Below, one piece after another: positions 6,750 to 7,460 of a stretch of 7,460 bases of DNA. How positions within the stretch are numbered: the first letter of the stretch is position 1; each line of letters opens with the position of its first letter. A model generated the notes under the pieces. The model did no database searches. It was not told the origin of the DNA and saw only the letters and a list, made by a program, of their open reading frames with translations. The stretch covers positions 1-7,460 of the forward strand of contig DATJXG010000137.1 of NCBI GenBank assembly GCA_035500455.1. The letters run 5' to 3'. The translations under genes were made by a program, and so were the position numbers. Origin of the DNA: DATJXG01 sp035500455 (GTDB lineage Bacteria > Acidobacteriota > Terriglobia > Terriglobales > Acidobacteriaceae).

Positions 6750-6833
6750 CGTTCGGGGGGCTCAAACTTGCGTGGCCAATCAGGTTTAGGAGGAATGGAT
6801 CGGTTGGGTTTGCGCTTCATGCGGCCAGGCTCT

Positions 6834-6880
6834 AACCGCGAAGATCGCCAAGATCGCAAAGAAGATCGCGAAGACGAACA
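6834..6880. repeat. 9-bp period CGCGAAGAT repeat
   Basis: Tandem modules are visible: CGCGAAGAT (6837-6845), CGCCAAGAT (6846-6854), CGCAAAGAAGAT (6855-6866, with a 3-base expansion) and CGCGAAGAC (6867-6875). It is related to the CGCCAAG/GCGGAGATCGCGAAG modules at 3011-3133. It lies just downstream of the terminator of the histone-like gene. Confidence 0.75.
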
Positions 6881-6918
6881 TCCCCGAGATAGAGATGCGA
6901 AGAATTGCTGCCAGCTGC

Positions 6919-6954
6919 AAAAACTAACGAGGGCGGGCACCGGCCCACCCTCGT
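6919..6954 (-). terminator. Rho-independent terminator of the histone-like gene
   Basis: Read on the minus strand, ACGAGGGTGGGC, loop CGGT and GCCCGCCCTCGT form a 12-bp stem with one G-U pair. TAG and a run of five T follow at once (6923-6919). It starts about 16 bases after the stop codon of the gene ending at 6971, and separates that gene from lpdA. Confidence 0.9.
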
Positions 6955-6970
6955 GCAACTTGGCAATCCG

Positions 6971-7348
6971 CTAACGGCGTGATTTCTTTTTCGCCTTCTT
7001 AGCCGGCTTTTTGGCTTTGGCCTTTTTGGCCGGCTTCTTCGCGGGCTTCTTCTTGGCCGGCTTTTTCTTGGGCGCTTTCTTCGCTGGTTTCTTCTTGGCT
7101 GGTTTGGGAGCTGGTTTCTTTTTTGCCGGCTTCTTCTTGGGGGCCGGCTTGGAACCACCGCCGCCTCCGGCAGGCTGGGGAGTAGGAGGCGCTGGCGGGG
7201 CCGGTTCCGGCTCGCTCATCGCCGGAATCTCAGCTTCCTCTTCCTCTTCTTCTTCGAAGTCTTCTTCCAGGGAGTCGCCGTAGCCGCCGCTTTCTCCCAG
7301 TTCATCCATCTCGTCATCCCGTCCGTAGAGGGTGTTGTCGAATCTCAT
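6971..7348 (-). CDS. Charge-segregated histone H1-like protein (acidic head, lysine/proline/alanine tail)
   Basis: A 125-residue protein in four zones: a short start MRFDNTLYGR; an acidic zone (about 11-40) with seven consecutive Glu at 32-38; a Pro/Ala-rich linker (about 44-60) ending in five Gly (61-65); and a basic tail (67-125) made of KPAKK and KKPA repeats and closing in KKKSRR. There is no Cys, Trp or predicted membrane segment. The tail resembles eukaryotic H1 C-termini and bacterial H1-like proteins (chlamydial Hc1/Hc2, Bordetella BpH1, Pseudomonas AlgP), so nucleic-acid binding is likely. The acidic head could fold back on the tail or act as a docking site. No known globular domain is seen and I do not recognise the family of the head. 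The start is firm: AGGAGG at 7358-7353 lies just upstream of the ATG. It has its own promoter and terminator and so is probably monocistronic. Confidence 0.85.
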   Translation of the reverse strand: MRFDNTLYGRDDEMDELGESGGYGDSLEEDFEEEEEEEAEIPAMSEPEPAPPAPPTPQPAGGGGGSKPAPKKKPAKKKPAPKPAKKKPAKKAPKKKPAKKKPAKKPAKKAKAKKPAKKAKKKSRR

Positions 7349-7439
7349 TTCTCCTCCTGTCCCAGCGGCGCTTAGCCCTGGGCTTGCGAAGCGCAGTTTG
7401 AAGCAGAAAATCTAAAAAGAAAACTGGAACGGCGGGCGG

Positions 7440-7450
7440 ATTATAGCACA
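7440..7450 (-). promoter_or_regulatory. Extended -10 promoter of the histone-like gene
   Basis: On the minus strand TGTGC is followed by TATAAT (7445-7440), giving TGC-TATAAT, an extended -10 element with a perfect hexamer. The -35 position falls at or beyond the window edge. Transcription would start near 7433, leaving a leader of about 85 bases. Within it CCCAG and CTGGG (7361-7365 and 7378-7382) can pair around a GC-rich middle as a weak hairpin just before the Shine-Dalgarno. Confidence 0.6.
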
Positions 7451-7460
7451 GCTATTTTCG

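Noticed and set aside
6470..6958. 162-codon minus-strand frame between the histone-like gene and lpdA
   Set aside because: It overlaps the lpdA start in another frame, runs through two repeat arrays, and its composition (Arg/Ser-rich) matches no family.
7011..7283. Plus-strand frame coding a hydrophobic Phe/Gly/Ala repeat protein
   Set aside because: It is the exact antisense of the lysine-rich KPAKK repeats. The minus strand has a strong Shine-Dalgarno, promoter and terminator, and the plus strand has none.

Overview
The window looks like a piece of chromosome from a GC-rich Acidobacteriota-type bacterium (Terriglobia-like). I infer this from the mix of gene families and from the intergenic palindrome built on the core ATTCCGAGCGAAGC, which I recall as common in such genomes. 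No rRNA, tRNA, CRISPR array or transposase is visible. The gene set is mostly housekeeping: a POT-family-like transporter, a CDP-alcohol phosphatidyltransferase, GreA, LipB and dihydrolipoyl dehydrogenase. Between them lie small accessory items and gaps filled with degenerate short-period repeats.

Layout. Bases 1-117 hold no complete gene. A plus-strand transporter (118-1389) converges on everything else, which is all on the minus strand. The convergent gap (1390-1675) carries a large nested inverted repeat and a GC-rich hairpin. Reading leftward from the right edge, the minus-strand genes are: an acidic/lysine-rich histone H1-like protein (7348-6971) with its own promoter and a strong intrinsic terminator; a repeat-bearing gap; lpdA (6557-5139); a membrane-anchored protein resembling the back half of a GT51 transglycosylase (5146-4574, overlapping lpdA by 8 bases); a broken hicA and an intact hicB (4544-4143); lipB (4059-3181); a repeat-bearing gap; then greA (2817-2320) and a PIP-synthase-like CDP-alcohol phosphatidyltransferase (2320-1676), joined by a TGATG stop/start.

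How the genes fit together. LpdA reoxidises lipoyl groups on 2-oxoacid dehydrogenases and the glycine cleavage system. LipB transfers the octanoyl precursor of those lipoyl groups, so lpdA...lipB looks like a lipoyl-metabolism neighbourhood into which hicAB has been inserted. GreA and the phospholipid-headgroup enzyme form a separate two-gene unit.

Main points for a second look: (1) one extra base in hicA abolishes the toxin's C-terminal half and fuses its remnant in frame to the HicB antitoxin; (2) LipB carries a roughly 30-residue Pro/Ser/Gly-rich insertion immediately before its catalytic lysine, part of it created by a 15-bp tandem duplication; (3) the lipB start codon lies inside a 10-bp tandem repeat and has no visible ribosome binding site; (4) the GT51-like protein lacks the usual catalytic Glu-Asp motif; (5) a charge-segregated polyampholytic histone-like protein; (6) several families of 9-21 bp period repeats in almost every gap. 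I do not see a clear new multi-gene system.
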